This document shows, piece by piece, positions 19,603 to 30,114 of a DNA stretch of 64,000 nt (positions are counted from its first letter, which is position 1; every line of letters starts with the position of its first letter). Both the position numbers and the translations under genes were made by a program. The notes beneath the pieces were generated by a model, which was given only the letters and a program-made list of their open reading frames with translations, searched no databases and was not told the DNA's origin. Source of the DNA: an uncultured Vampirovibrio sp. Lineage in GTDB: Bacteria; Cyanobacteriota; Vampirovibrionia; Gastranaerophilales; Gastranaerophilaceae. The stretch spans positions 124,001 to 188,000 of the forward strand of contig CAJTLG010000003.1 in the NCBI GenBank assembly GCA_910577395.1, given 5' to 3'.

Positions 19603-21436
19603 ACCCGCTATAAGCCCTTTGCTTCAAGGGTATCTTCAAAAAAACGGTATTGCGCCGGAACAGAAACCTGTTGAAAACACAGTTCCTGCGGCACCCGCTC
19701 CTGCAGCACCCGTACCTGGCAGTGATTTGCTTAAAGCATATTTGTTAAGCCAGGGTGTTACGCCAAATACCTCAGTTGCAACTATAAACAGGGTTGAAAA
19801 TACTCAAAATGTAAATGCAGTTACCTGGAATAATACCCTTAAAAGCCAAATGAGGAATAATCAGGCAATTGTTATGGCAGTTATTCCAAGGACTATGAAT
19901 GCTAAAGATATTGACGGCAACGGTCTTATTCAAGGTAATGAAGTTTCTGGTAATTTCGTAAATGCCGTTGAAAGACTTTCCGAAATAAAATCCTTGGGTG
20001 TAAATACACTGCATATCCTTCCTATCCATCCTCCGGGAAAAACTGAGGCTATGGGTACGGCGGGTTCTGTGTATGCGCCGGATGATTTATTAAAACTGGA
20101 CCCCGAGCTTGTGGATGAAAATCCGCCGGAGCCTGCAAAAAGCGAAATTGCCGCAATTTATAAACAAAGAACGGGCAGGGATTTAGTTTCTATGTCAAAA
20201 TCTGACCCGGAAGTTGCTTTTGCGCAGTGTCAGTATTTTGTAAATAAATGTCACGAAAACGGCATCAGTGCAATGCTTGACCTGCCAAGTTGTGTTTCTG
20301 TTGATTTTGCAAAAAGACATCCTGAAATGATGGCAAAAGAAAAAGACGGCATTACGGATAAAACACCGGGCGGTTGGCAAGATATCAGAATGTTAAGCCC
20401 GTGGGCAAATGAAGAAAAACGCATATTAAACGAAGATGTGCTTGATTTGCACAGAAAATACGTTGATATGTGTATAAGCCTTGGTATGGACGGTATCAGG
20501 GCAGATGTAGGCCGTGCAAAACCTGTTGAATTTTGGAATGTGATTATTCCATATTCAAGAAGTAAAGACCCTGAATTTGGTTGGCTTGCAGAAACTTATA
20601 CATATGAAGATGCCTCTCCGCAGCTGAATATGCCGTACGACAGGCCTGAAGACCTTCTAAAAGTCGGGTTTGATACTTATTATGGTCAATGGCACATATT
20701 TAACCAATGGACAAAGGCAGACCAGCTTTACGATTATGTAAAAGAAAATATTGAAATGTCAAACAGAATGACTGACGGACAAAGGGGTTTAATCGGTTCA
20801 TTCTCAACGCACGATGACCAAAGCCCGATGTTCTACGGCGGGGCACCATGGGTAATGTTAACCACTGCTCTTCAATCCACCCTTCCGCAGGTAAGCCCTT
20901 ATTTTGTAGACGGTGTTCAGTCAGGTGATTATTATCTGTACCCTTATGAAGGTACTAAAAATCCTGAAACCTTGACAGATACTCAAGATTGTATAGTTCA
21001 TAAGGGCAGGATTGATATCTTTAATAAATCAAGAAAGCCGGGCGGCAATAATCCTGAGATTGGTGAATTTATAACTGCTGCAATGAAACTGAAAAGCGGT
21101 GAATATGCTGATGTAATAAATAAAGGTTCATTTGTGGTTCTTGATACTGATAACCCCGAGGTTATAGCTTATGCAAGACACCTAAACGGCAAAACGCTGC
21201 TTACTGTTGTAAACAGGAACGTAAACTATAGAAACTCTGCAAATATAAATATTAACGGATTTAAGAAAACACAGGCTCTGAATAACTTACTTCCTGCATA
21301 CTCTACAAAGAGCCAGTTCCAAAATGAAGATAATAAACTGATTGTGGACCTTGCGCCTGCAAGAGCCCATGTGTTTGAAATAGATACCCCAAACATTGAA
21401 CAAGGCGCAAAAGCTGTCTATAAACAAAATATGTAA
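19589..21436 (+). CDS. GH13-family alpha-glucan enzyme with N-terminal docking-like peptides
   Basis: A 615-residue protein with a glycoside hydrolase 13 catalytic barrel. The triad is intact: nucleophile Asp306 in GIRADVG, acid/base Glu335 in GWLAETYT, and Asp409 in STHDDQ. The segment after the nucleophile (RAKPVEFWNVII) and the LAETYT strand recall the maltosyltransferase/GlgE side of the family, but the subfamily is uncertain. A C-terminal beta domain follows (HLNGKTLLTVVNRN). There is no signal peptide, so it acts in the cytoplasm. Two similar short amphipathic peptides lie before the barrel, PLLQGYLQKNG (10-20) and DLLKAYLLSQG (46-56), separated by a Pro/Ala-rich linker. The same peptide occurs at 62510-62905. 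It overlaps the preceding gene by 14 bp. Confidence 0.82.
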   Translation: MEINKPAISPLLQGYLQKNGIAPEQKPVENTVPAAPAPAAPVPGSDLLKAYLLSQGVTPNTSVATINRVENTQNVNAVTWNNTLKSQMRNNQAIVMAVIPRTMNAKDIDGNGLIQGNEVSGNFVNAVERLSEIKSLGVNTLHILPIHPPGKTEAMGTAGSVYAPDDLLKLDPELVDENPPEPAKSEIAAIYKQRTGRDLVSMSKSDPEVAFAQCQYFVNKCHENGISAMLDLPSCVSVDFAKRHPEMMAKEKDGITDKTPGGWQDIRMLSPWANEEKRILNEDVLDLHRKYVDMCISLGMDGIRADVGRAKPVEFWNVIIPYSRSKDPEFGWLAETYTYEDASPQLNMPYDRPEDLLKVGFDTYYGQWHIFNQWTKADQLYDYVKENIEMSNRMTDGQRGLIGSFSTHDDQSPMFYGGAPWVMLTTALQSTLPQVSPYFVDGVQSGDYYLYPYEGTKNPETLTDTQDCIVHKGRIDIFNKSRKPGGNNPEIGEFITAAMKLKSGEYADVINKGSFVVLDTDNPEVIAYARHLNGKTLLTVVNRNVNYRNSANININGFKKTQALNNLLPAYSTKSQFQNEDNKLIVDLAPARAHVFEIDTPNIEQGAKAVYKQNM

Positions 21437-21519
21437 ATTTAAAAAGGCAATTTTTGATATTTAGATGTTTTATATTGATATAATAGTAATATAAAAAAGC
21501 AAACATAAGGGGAATATTT

Positions 21520-24500
21520 GTGGACTCATTATCATTTGGGAAAGTACAAAATACAGATAATAAACAGGTATCATTCACCGGGCAAAAAAGTATAAAAGAG
21601 CCAAGCGGTGCACAAAGATACAGTTTTTTTGTTCCGCCTTATGATGCTGTTAAAAATGAAAACGGTGAAGAGCATCGTTATTTTGCAATGCTTGAAATTG
21701 TTCCCGTAGAAGAAGAAAAAGATGCGAAAGGCTTTAATACAGGGCATCTTGTTACAAGCGGCAAACCGGTATTGATTGAAGATTCTGCAACCCCGCTTGA
21801 ATATGGCGGATTTTATCTGGATGGTGAAGATAAAATATTACCTGAAACTGATATGGTAGGTTACAGGTTTGTACTTATTGACGAAGATATATTAAACCAA
21901 ACCGGTGATATTAATAAAGCAAGAACGGATAAATATCTGCTTGATGTCGGTTCTGTAGCGGAAGGCAATGAAGGCAAATTTTCATATTTTTCAAAAAGAC
22001 AGGGTTTTGTAAATAAAACAGGCCCTATGCTCCACACATTCCCGGATGCAAACCATGTGGATGATAAAGCCCTTGATGATGAAGGTTTTGTAAGAAACCA
22101 TTTTAATAAAGCGGGCGGCAATATTCAGGGAATGATTAAAGAAATATACAAACCTGATGGTGAGTACGCTCCATATGAAATGGTTATATCCACTCCGCTT
22201 TTCGGTGCAGATGATATATCTTCTCATGGTTACTGGACGATGAATCCGTTCCAGATATCAACCACGAAAGGTACGCTTACAGATTTTAAAGAATTGCAAA
22301 ATGCAATGTTTGATACCGGTAAAACCTATGTTGCAGACGGTGCATTTACATCTTTAAGCTTTGAGGCGCCACAGTTGCAATCATTCTTCAAATGGGGTAA
22401 AGAATCTCCGTTTTACAACTGGGTAAAATTTGACAAAACTGATGCGCCTAACGGAAATGTTACGCTTGGCGTTTTGCCGGATAGTATTGTATCTAAGACA
22501 AAAGACCAAAATTCCGATGATTATAAAAAATCCCAAACAATTAAAGAAAATATAGGTTTTAAGGTTATAAACCCAAAATATATCGAAGCAGACAAAAAAA
22601 GCAGACTTACAATGTCTGAAAATGAACTTGAAGATTTAAAAAAATCAAAAAATGCCGAAGTTGGCTCCTACACTATTAAAAACCCTGAATATGACCCCTC
22701 CAGGCCAACATATATCCAATTTATTGATAAAAGACTTGCAAGTAAAGAACAGCTTGAAGATAATAAAAATTTTACATTCAAATATGATAATCATACAGCA
22801 GAAAATCATTATGATGTAAGCGAACATCAGGATTCTGTCCAACCTTTTTATTTTGAGGTTGACCCTAATGATAATAGGTTTAAAACTCTTGGTACAACAA
22901 TTGATTTGCTTGATACGGCAGGGTATGTTGATAAAAAGAACCATAATCTTAAAAGAAAAGGGTATGATTCTTTCTTTCAAATGGATAATTATTCTATCTC
23001 TACAAAAAGTGCCGTAACTGATGCCAGTAACTGGGACGGAAATGTGGATTTATTTAAGGCAAATCTTACAAATCCTTCTAATGACCCTGCAAATATCATT
23101 GGCAATAAACAGGTTAAAAATTACTATTACAATATTGCAAGCTATTGGACAAAAATAACCGATGATTCTTTGGTTGAACATATTGCAAAAAATATAGCTG
23201 CAAATAAAGATAAAACTTTTAAAAACATTAGCGAAAATTATGACATTAGCGTTAATGCACTGGATAATATTTACAGCAGAACCATAAACGGTGCAGAGTT
23301 TAACAAAAATTTTGAAAACAAAATCACCGGCAAATCAACGGAAAAGCTTTTAATAGATGCTGTTGTTAATTTCCCGCTTGAAAGTGTTGAATTTGCTCCT
23401 GATTTAACGGCAGTTTTGGTTTCTGATTTTATTACACCAAGGCCTCTTGATAAAAATGATGATGAAACCCAAACCAAACCGGAACTTTTGGATAAAATGC
23501 CGTTAAGCGTGCAAAATCTATACAAAGATGCAATGCAGGGGTTTCTTATTTCTATATTAAAGCAAATGGATGCCAAAATGCCTGCCGGAAATAAAATCTT
23601 TAAAAATGGCGGCGTTAGTGACCTGACTGATTACGGTAAAGTTGTGGCGGATATTGTTGCGCCTGATATTATGAAATATGGCGTTTCAAGAGCATTATTC
23701 CCAGGTGAAAAAGTTGTATTTGACGATAAAGGCAATCCCTCATACAGTAAAAATCTTCAGCATATGGGCGTTACAAGCCTTGGTATAGTTGACCCTCTAA
23801 ATCCGGAAGAAGAGGCAAGGGCCGTTATGCGCAAGATGAAAAAAGGTTTTGATAACCTTAAGACTCTTGATAATGTTGACCTTGTAAATTCTTTAGTGAC
23901 CAGATTTGGAAACGTTGATATCAAAGATATTAAAACAGCAAGGGCAATCATAGATAAAACAGGTGCCGGTCTTAACTGGCGTTTTGATGCTGCAAAAGAC
24001 GTTGCAGACCTTGATGCAAGGCGTGCACAAAACCCGCATACAAAATTTGAAGATTGTTGGGATAGCGTAATAGATTTTTGGGGCGGTTTCATTGACAGCC
24101 TCAGAAAACAAAACCCCGCCTCATATGTTATTGCTGAAGTTACCGACCTTTGGAGTTTTTCAAGGTGGCAGGCTGCAGGCAAAAATAAACTTGCCGAAGA
24201 ATCTGTTGAAGAGTTCAAAAAAATGGGCAAATCCCAGCAGGAAAAAGTTCTTGTGAACTTCTTTACAAAACAGGTTCCGCTTTTATTAAATGTATACAAT
24301 GCCGCTGATGACAGTGATAATTGGGATACATTAAAAAGCTTAAGCCACGAGGCCAAAGAGGCTATACGTAACGGTGCGCCAAACGGGCTTTCAAATGATG
24401 TATTTGAAGAATTAAAAGAACGTTATACCGGGGATATGGAGCTTGTTAAAAATGTTCTTATGAGTGTTGATTTTGGCAAGTATGCTAATCCTGATACAGC

Positions 24501-25878
24501 GGAAAAAATGTTTTATGAAAAAACAGGCGCAACAACAGGAAGTAACTATTCTACCTTCTTTGGTCTTTATCCTGAATTGTTTGGCCAAAACTTTGAAAAA
24601 GGCAATACGAATAACTACAGGCTTTATAATATTCGTGCATTTGAAGATGGCTTAAAAGGATTTTTCAGGTCAAATTCTGCCAAGTTTATAAACAGCAGCC
24701 ATATATTCCTGAATAACCACGATAAACCGCGGCCTTTCCACTGTGTTTCTCTTGATATGGAATTATTTTTAAGTGATTTAAAAACTCCTGAAGCGCAAAG
24801 AAGGGCAAAAAATGTAACCGGCAGCAGTGATTTTGATAATATTAGCTCTATGGCGGTTGCTGTGGGTGAAAAATACCTTGAAACCTTTGAAAAAGCTGTA
24901 AAAGAAATAAATGCTGACAGTAAGTTAAATATTAATATAAGCGCAAATGAGCTTAATATAATAAAGGAAGCCATTGCCGATTTAACTATGGGCAAATTTA
25001 TGGGTGCCCCTGCAAATATGAACACATCACGTGCTTTTGGTTTTTCGCCTTTTGATGTGACTATGAAAGATGTTTTGCAACAGGCAAGATACATTGCCGA
25101 AGAAAAAGGTGTTGAATGGCCATTAGCTGACGGCAAAAAATATAAAAGCAAAAGATTATCTAAGGCTGAAAAAACTCTTTTCAATAAAACATTTGAGCAG
25201 TTTACACCGGATTTAGATAAACTTTCATCAATGCTTAAGATGATGATGATGTCTGTTGGCGTGCCAACACTTTTTGCAGGTGACGAAATGGCGCACAGCG
25301 GCTATGAAATGGCAACAAAGAACGTGCTTCTTGCGATAAGAAACATTATACACCACAGTTGGCTTAAGGATGACGAAAAAGGTTTTATAAAAGACTTTAA
25401 CAAACAGATAACTGCAGCTGCTATGGTACACAAGCAAAAAGGCCTATCTGCTGTTGCGGACGGTTTTCCTCTGATTGTTCCCCAGGGCGATAATGACCAC
25501 ACTGCCTTGTTTAAATATAATGATAAGGGCTCAAATGTTCTTGTTGTATACTCAAATGCCAGAATGGAAAAAGGCGAAGGTAATGAAGCTAAAAGGGCAA
25601 GAATGCCGTTAAAGAAAGTTACGGATAAAGTAGACAGTATAAGTCTTGGCTATATTGACCCGCAGCAAGGTGACAATGTTGTTGACAATATTGCAAACGA
25701 AGGCGATAAATTTAAAAAACTGAAATACAATAATTTGACCGGTAAATATGAAGATGACGGCAAAACATACATTGTAAAAGACGGAAAATTAGTAAGACAG
25801 GGTATGTCAACCCATGTTGGCCAAAGCAATCCGCAGATTGAACTTGACGATGTTACAAATATATTCTACAAGGTTTAG
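21520..25878 (+). CDS. Giant GH13-like alpha-amylase-clan protein with VSFTG tag
   Basis: 1452 residues, two to three times the usual GH13 length. It starts at GTG with AAGGGG upstream. Residues 17-21 are VSFTG. A GH13 barrel is spread across the protein: conserved region I-like HGYWTMNPF (from 236), nucleophile Asp823 in LNWRFDAAKD, acid/base Glu873 in YVIAEVTD, and Asp1068 in LNNHDKPR, followed by VPTLFAGDE. A large insertion of about 450 residues between region I and the nucleophile (roughly 300-780) is not like any domain I know. No signal peptide is present. It follows the smaller GH13 gene by 83 bp and ends only 5 bp from a convergent gene with no visible terminator. Likely substrate is an internal alpha-glucan. 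Confidence 0.8.
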   Translation: MDSLSFGKVQNTDNKQVSFTGQKSIKEPSGAQRYSFFVPPYDAVKNENGEEHRYFAMLEIVPVEEEKDAKGFNTGHLVTSGKPVLIEDSATPLEYGGFYLDGEDKILPETDMVGYRFVLIDEDILNQTGDINKARTDKYLLDVGSVAEGNEGKFSYFSKRQGFVNKTGPMLHTFPDANHVDDKALDDEGFVRNHFNKAGGNIQGMIKEIYKPDGEYAPYEMVISTPLFGADDISSHGYWTMNPFQISTTKGTLTDFKELQNAMFDTGKTYVADGAFTSLSFEAPQLQSFFKWGKESPFYNWVKFDKTDAPNGNVTLGVLPDSIVSKTKDQNSDDYKKSQTIKENIGFKVINPKYIEADKKSRLTMSENELEDLKKSKNAEVGSYTIKNPEYDPSRPTYIQFIDKRLASKEQLEDNKNFTFKYDNHTAENHYDVSEHQDSVQPFYFEVDPNDNRFKTLGTTIDLLDTAGYVDKKNHNLKRKGYDSFFQMDNYSISTKSAVTDASNWDGNVDLFKANLTNPSNDPANIIGNKQVKNYYYNIASYWTKITDDSLVEHIAKNIAANKDKTFKNISENYDISVNALDNIYSRTINGAEFNKNFENKITGKSTEKLLIDAVVNFPLESVEFAPDLTAVLVSDFITPRPLDKNDDETQTKPELLDKMPLSVQNLYKDAMQGFLISILKQMDAKMPAGNKIFKNGGVSDLTDYGKVVADIVAPDIMKYGVSRALFPGEKVVFDDKGNPSYSKNLQHMGVTSLGIVDPLNPEEEARAVMRKMKKGFDNLKTLDNVDLVNSLVTRFGNVDIKDIKTARAIIDKTGAGLNWRFDAAKDVADLDARRAQNPHTKFEDCWDSVIDFWGGFIDSLRKQNPASYVIAEVTDLWSFSRWQAAGKNKLAEESVEEFKKMGKSQQEKVLVNFFTKQVPLLLNVYNAADDSDNWDTLKSLSHEAKEAIRNGAPNGLSNDVFEELKERYTGDMELVKNVLMSVDFGKYANPDTAEKMFYEKTGATTGSNYSTFFGLYPELFGQNFEKGNTNNYRLYNIRAFEDGLKGFFRSNSAKFINSSHIFLNNHDKPRPFHCVSLDMELFLSDLKTPEAQRRAKNVTGSSDFDNISSMAVAVGEKYLETFEKAVKEINADSKLNINISANELNIIKEAIADLTMGKFMGAPANMNTSRAFGFSPFDVTMKDVLQQARYIAEEKGVEWPLADGKKYKSKRLSKAEKTLFNKTFEQFTPDLDKLSSMLKMMMMSVGVPTLFAGDEMAHSGYEMATKNVLLAIRNIIHHSWLKDDEKGFIKDFNKQITAAAMVHKQKGLSAVADGFPLIVPQGDNDHTALFKYNDKGSNVLVVYSNARMEKGEGNEAKRARMPLKKVTDKVDSISLGYIDPQQGDNVVDNIANEGDKFKKLKYNNLTGKYEDDGKTYIVKDGKLVRQGMSTHVGQSNPQIELDDVTNIFYKV

Positions 25879-25883
25879 TTCAA

Positions 25884-26564
25884 TCATTTAAAGTCTACAA
25901 ATCCGTATAAGCGTCCTTCATCAGAGCGCCAACGGAACCAACCTGTTTTTGTTTCGTTATCATATGTAAGAACCTTTATAAGCATCCAGTTTCCCTGAAC
26001 AAACCAAGGGCTTATATGTTTTGCATATTTAAATTCATCCACCTTTTTTGCTTCATTGTTTGGCCCGCCGTATAGGATTTTATAACTTGGGGGCAGATTT
26101 CTGAATGTGTATATGCCGTATTGTTTTCCGTATTTAAAAAATAAATCCCTGTAAAGATAAAATTTAGCCCCTTGCGTGTTGTTTTCTTTTTTAACCCAGC
26201 CAAAAAGACTGTTTTTTTGATTATAACAAACCTTTATCCATTCTTCGTTTTCATCATCAGCACTTAAAAAGGCTATATTTTCATTTGGCAGATATGCTAT
26301 AAAAATATCCTGAATATTATTACCGTTTTTCTTGTTTTTTGTTATAAAGTTTCCTGCACTGTTCCAGTATATTCGCTCTAAGATTTCAGAGTTTAAATCA
26401 GGCTCTTTATATATAGTGATTAAATTTGTCACCCTTGCTGCCCCTATGCCCCAATGGCTTATAGAATTTGTGTATGGCGGCACAAATTCAGCTTTGACAT
26501 CCTGAAAAATAAATGACAATAATATTAGTAATGTGATTAAAATGGGGCGGATGACTTTTTTCAT
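25884..26564 (-). CDS. Secreted hypothetical protein with SH3-like repeats
   Basis: A 226-residue protein with a clear signal peptide (ILITLLILLSFIFQDVKA). The mature part is beta-rich with motifs such as LITIYKEPDLNSEIL and WIKVCYNQKNSLFGWVKKE, typical of bacterial SH3 (SH3b-like) folds that often bind cell-wall material. A second Trp-rich SH3-like segment (SPWFVQGNWMLIKVL ... GWFRWRSDEG) lies at the C-terminus. It has no enzymatic domain. It is convergent with the giant GH13 gene (5-bp gap) and divergent from rpoB. Confidence 0.6.
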   Translation of the reverse strand: MKKVIRPILITLLILLSFIFQDVKAEFVPPYTNSISHWGIGAARVTNLITIYKEPDLNSEILERIYWNSAGNFITKNKKNGNNIQDIFIAYLPNENIAFLSADDENEEWIKVCYNQKNSLFGWVKKENNTQGAKFYLYRDLFFKYGKQYGIYTFRNLPPSYKILYGGPNNEAKKVDEFKYAKHISPWFVQGNWMLIKVLTYDNETKTGWFRWRSDEGRLYGFVDFK

Positions 26565-26641
26565 AAATTAATTATAAGGTTTATTTTTATAAATTTAATC
26601 CTGAATATGGATTAAATGTTAAAACATGTAAATTTTTGCGC

Positions 26642-26669
26642 TTGACTTCAAACCTTTACGCGCTAAGAT
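26642..26669 (+). promoter_or_regulatory. Candidate sigma-70 promoter of rpoB-rpoC1-rpoC2
   Basis: TTGACT (26642-26647) is followed after 16 bases by TAAGAT (26664-26669), about 100 bases before the rpoB ATG. The -35 matches consensus at five of six positions, the -10 at four. The region between it and rpoB is AT-rich, and a second start point inside it is possible. Confidence 0.4.
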
Positions 26670-26769
26670 GATTTAAGCTAAAATTTATTATATAAACTGG
26701 GCTAAATTTGCTAATATTTTTTTCAACAGCTGTATAAAATTTGTAATTACATATATTAGAGGTACTTAA

Positions 26770-29700
26770 ATGTCAACAACACAATATGCAACAAGAGTTA
26801 CTCCTATGGGCATACCACCTACCCGTTTGAGCGAACTTCCTGATTTGATTGAAATTCAGAAGAAATCGTTTGAATGGTTTTTAAAAGAAGGCCTTAAGGA
26901 AGAACTTCTTTCTTTTTCTCCTATTAAAGATTACACAGGAAGATTAGAATTGCATTTTCTTCCGAACTATACATTCGACAACCCCAAATATACGATAGAA
27001 GAAGCCAGAATTCATGATTCAACCTATTCTAAACAATTAAAAGTTATGATGAGGCTTGTAAACCGTGACAGCGGTGAAATAAAAGAACAAGAAGTATACA
27101 TCGGCGATATTCCGACCATGACTGACAAAGGTACATTTATTGTTAACGGTGCGGAACGTGTTATTGTATCCCAAATTGTTAGAAGTCCCGGTATTTATTA
27201 TAAAAAAGAAGTTTCCCCTACGGGAAAACGTCTATACAATGCTACATTAATTCCTAACCGTGGCGCTTGGCTTAAAATTGAAACCGATTCTAATGACCTT
27301 GTATACGTTAAAATTGATAAAAACAGAAAAATCCTGGCTACAACATTATTAAAAGCTTTAGGCATTACTCCTGTTGAAATGGAAACGTTATTTACCCACT
27401 TTGAATTTTTAAAGAAAACTCTTGAAAAAGATACAACCAATTCAACAGATGAGGCCTTAATTGAGGTATATAAAAAATTACGCCCCGGTGACCCTGCATC
27501 TGCTGCAGGCGGAAGGTCAATCCTTGAGGCTCGTTTCTTTGATGAAAAGAAATATGACATAGGAAAAGTGGGTCGGTATAAATTAAATAAAAAATTAAAC
27601 TTGAACCTTCCTGAAACACAAAGAACAATCACTGTTCAGGATATCGTTGCAGGTGTTGAATATTTAATCAACCTAACCTATGATGAAGGCGTTCTTGATG
27701 ATATTGACCACTTAGGAAACAGAAGAATCCGCTCAGTTGGCGAACTTCTTCAAAATCAGTTCAGGGTTGGTCTTTCAAGGATTGAAAGAATTGTTAAGGA
27801 AAGAATGACCCTTCAGGATTCTGAAACCTTAACTCCTTTAAATTTATTAAACGTTAAACCCCTTAATGCTGCAATTAAAGAGTTCTTTGGTTCTTCACAG
27901 TTATCACAGTTTATGGACCAGACGAACCCTCTTGCGGAATTAACACATAAAAGACGTATTTCTGCCCTTGGACCCGGCGGTTTGATGAGAGAACGTGCAG
28001 GTTTTGCTGTTCGTGACATTCACCCCTCTCAATACGGACGTATTTGCCCGGTAGAAACACCCGAAGGTCCGAACGCAGGTCTTATCGGTTCTCTTGCAAC
28101 TCATGCCAGAGTTAATGATTATGGTTTTATTGAATCTCCGTTCTTTGTTGTTAAAGACGGTGTCGTAACTGAAGAAGTGCACTATTTAACAGCTGATGAA
28201 GATGAAAATTACCGTGTGGCACCTGCAGACGTTGAGCTTGATGAAAACAGAAGAATTAAAGAACCGTTCATACCGGTTAGATATCGTTCCGAATTTACAA
28301 TGGGCGATTCTAAAAAGGTAGACTACTTTGGTGTTTCACCTATTCAGATTATCTCTGTTGCAACATCATTAATACCGTTTATTGAACACGATGATGCTAA
28401 CCGTGCACTTATGGGCTCTAACATGCAACGTCAGGCTGTTCCTCTTTTAATTACCCAAAGACCTGTTGTGGGTACCGGGCTTGAAAAAAGAGCTGCTAAA
28501 GATTCAGGCATGGTGTCTGTTTCAGAGGTTGACGGTGAAGTAATAAGAGTCGTCGGTGAAGAAATTCACATTAAAGATAATTCAGGTAAGGTTCATCAGT
28601 ATCAGTTATTAAAATATATAAGGTCTAACCAGGATACTTGTATTAACCAAAAGCCGCTTGTTCGCGCAGGACAAAAGGTTAAAGCAGGGGATGTTATAGC
28701 AGACGGTGCATCCACCCATAAAGGTGAATTAGCACTTGGTAAAAACGTTCTTGTTGCTTATATGCCTTGGGAAGGCTATAACTTTGAGGATGCTATCCTT
28801 ATCAATGAAAGATTAGTTTATGATGATGTGTTCACATCAGTTCACATTGAAAAACTTGAAATAGATGCACGTCAGACAAAACTCGGGCCGGAAGAAATTA
28901 CCCGCGAAGTGCCGAATGTATCGGAAGATGCTGTGCGCCACCTTGATGAAAGAGGTATTGTAAGAATTGGTGCAAGAGTTTACGCTGACGATATTTTGGT
29001 TGGTAAAATCACACCTAAAGGCGAAAGCGAACATCCGCCGGAAGAAAAACTGTTAAGAGCAATCTTTGCTGAAAAGGCAAGAGATGTGAAAGATAATTCT
29101 CTTCGTGTTCCCCATGGTGAAGGCGGAAGAGTAGTCGATGTTAAAGTGTTTGACCGTGAAAAAGGTGATGAACTTCCTCCGGGCGCAAACACAGTAATTA
29201 GAGTATATATTGCACAAAAGAGAAAAATCTCTGTCGGTGATAAATTATCAGGACGTCACGGAAACAAGGGTATTGTATCCCGTATTCTTCCAAAAGAAGA
29301 TATGCCGTTCCTTCCTGACGGTACTCCGATTGATATTGTGTTAAATCCTCTTGGTGTTCCTTCCCGTATGAATGTTGGACAAACTTATGAATGTTTGCTA
29401 GGTTTGGCTGCATACTTAACAGGAAACCACTATGAGGCTCCTCCGTTTGATGAAATGTACGGAGCTGCCCAATCAGAGGTTGCAACAAAAGAAGAATTAA
29501 TCAAGGGTATTAAAGAATCCGGCCACGACTGGGTTAGAGAAGACGGTAAGGTTACACTGTATGACGGCAGAACCGGCGAACCGTTTGATGAACCCGTTGC
29601 AGTTGGGCTATCTTATATCCTGAAATTAGTCCACCTTGTTGATGATAAAATCCATGCCCGCTCAACAGGTCCATACTCACTTGTTACCCAACAGCCATTA

Positions 29701-30084
29701 GGCGGTAAAGCACAATTTGGCGGTCAAAGGTTCGGTGAAATGGAAGTTTGGGCACTTGAGGCATACGGTGCTGCTTATACTCTGCAAGAGATGTTAACAA
29801 TTAAATCAGATGATGTTAACGGAAGAAGCAGGGCATACGAGGCCATTGTTAAAGGTGACAATATCCCAAGGCCGGGTATTCCTGAATCATTCAAGGTATT
29901 GGTTCGTGAATTACAAAGTATCGGTCTTGATATAGCTGTAGCGAAAAAAGGCGGCGAAGAAGTTGATTTAATGTCTGATACAGATGACCTAAGGAAATCT
30001 GCACCAAAAAGAGTGCTGTCAGATATGGATAGCGAACTTTTGAATATCAATTTCTTTGAAACACCTACCACCTTTAAAGATTAA
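26770..30084 (+). CDS. rpoB: DNA-directed RNA polymerase subunit beta
   Basis: 1104 residues, the compact size also seen in cyanobacteria. It contains the rifampicin-pocket region ([20 protein letters not shown] then [11 protein letters not shown]) with the usual drug-sensitive residues (Q, D, H and S of the classic hot spot), [18 protein letters not shown], the flap region, and [19 protein letters not shown] with [12 protein letters not shown]. These build the catalytic side of the polymerase opposite beta'. AGGTACTTAA precedes the ATG. It is the first gene of rpoB-rpoC1-rpoC2, with 30 bp to rpoC1. L7/L12 and L10 genes are not upstream in this window. Confidence 0.98.
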   Translation: MSTTQYATRVTPMGIPPTRLSELPDLIEIQKKSFEWFLKEGLKEELLSFSPIKDYTGRLELHFLPNYTFDNPKYTIEEARIHDSTYSKQLKVMMRLVNRDSGEIKEQEVYIGDIPTMTDKGTFIVNGAERVIVSQIVRSPGIYYKKEVSPTGKRLYNATLIPNRGAWLKIETDSNDLVYVKIDKNRKILATTLLKALGITPVEMETLFTHFEFLKKTLEKDTTNSTDEALIEVYKKLRPGDPASAAGGRSILEARFFDEKKYDIGKVGRYKLNKKLNLNLPETQRTITVQDIVAGVEYLINLTYDEGVLDDIDHLGNRRIRSVGELLQNQFRVGLSRIERIVKERMTLQDSETLTPLNLLNVKPLNAAIKEFFGSSQLSQFMDQTNPLAELTHKRRISALGPGGLMRERAGFAVRDIHPSQYGRICPVETPEGPNAGLIGSLATHARVNDYGFIESPFFVVKDGVVTEEVHYLTADEDENYRVAPADVELDENRRIKEPFIPVRYRSEFTMGDSKKVDYFGVSPIQIISVATSLIPFIEHDDANRALMGSNMQRQAVPLLITQRPVVGTGLEKRAAKDSGMVSVSEVDGEVIRVVGEEIHIKDNSGKVHQYQLLKYIRSNQDTCINQKPLVRAGQKVKAGDVIADGASTHKGELALGKNVLVAYMPWEGYNFEDAILINERLVYDDVFTSVHIEKLEIDARQTKLGPEEITREVPNVSEDAVRHLDERGIVRIGARVYADDILVGKITPKGESEHPPEEKLLRAIFAEKARDVKDNSLRVPHGEGGRVVDVKVFDREKGDELPPGANTVIRVYIAQKRKISVGDKLSGRHGNKGIVSRILPKEDMPFLPDGTPIDIVLNPLGVPSRMNVGQTYECLLGLAAYLTGNHYEAPPFDEMYGAAQSEVATKEELIKGIKESGHDWVREDGKVTLYDGRTGEPFDEPVAVGLSYILKLVHLVDDKIHARSTGPYSLVTQQPLGGKAQFGGQRFGEMEVWALEAYGAAYTLQEMLTIKSDDVNGRSRAYEAIVKGDNIPRPGIPESFKVLVRELQSIGLDIAVAKKGGEEVDLMSDTDDLRKSAPKRVLSDMDSELLNINFFETPTTFKD

Positions 30085-30114
30085 TAATTTTGAGAATTAA
30101 GGAGACAAGATAAA

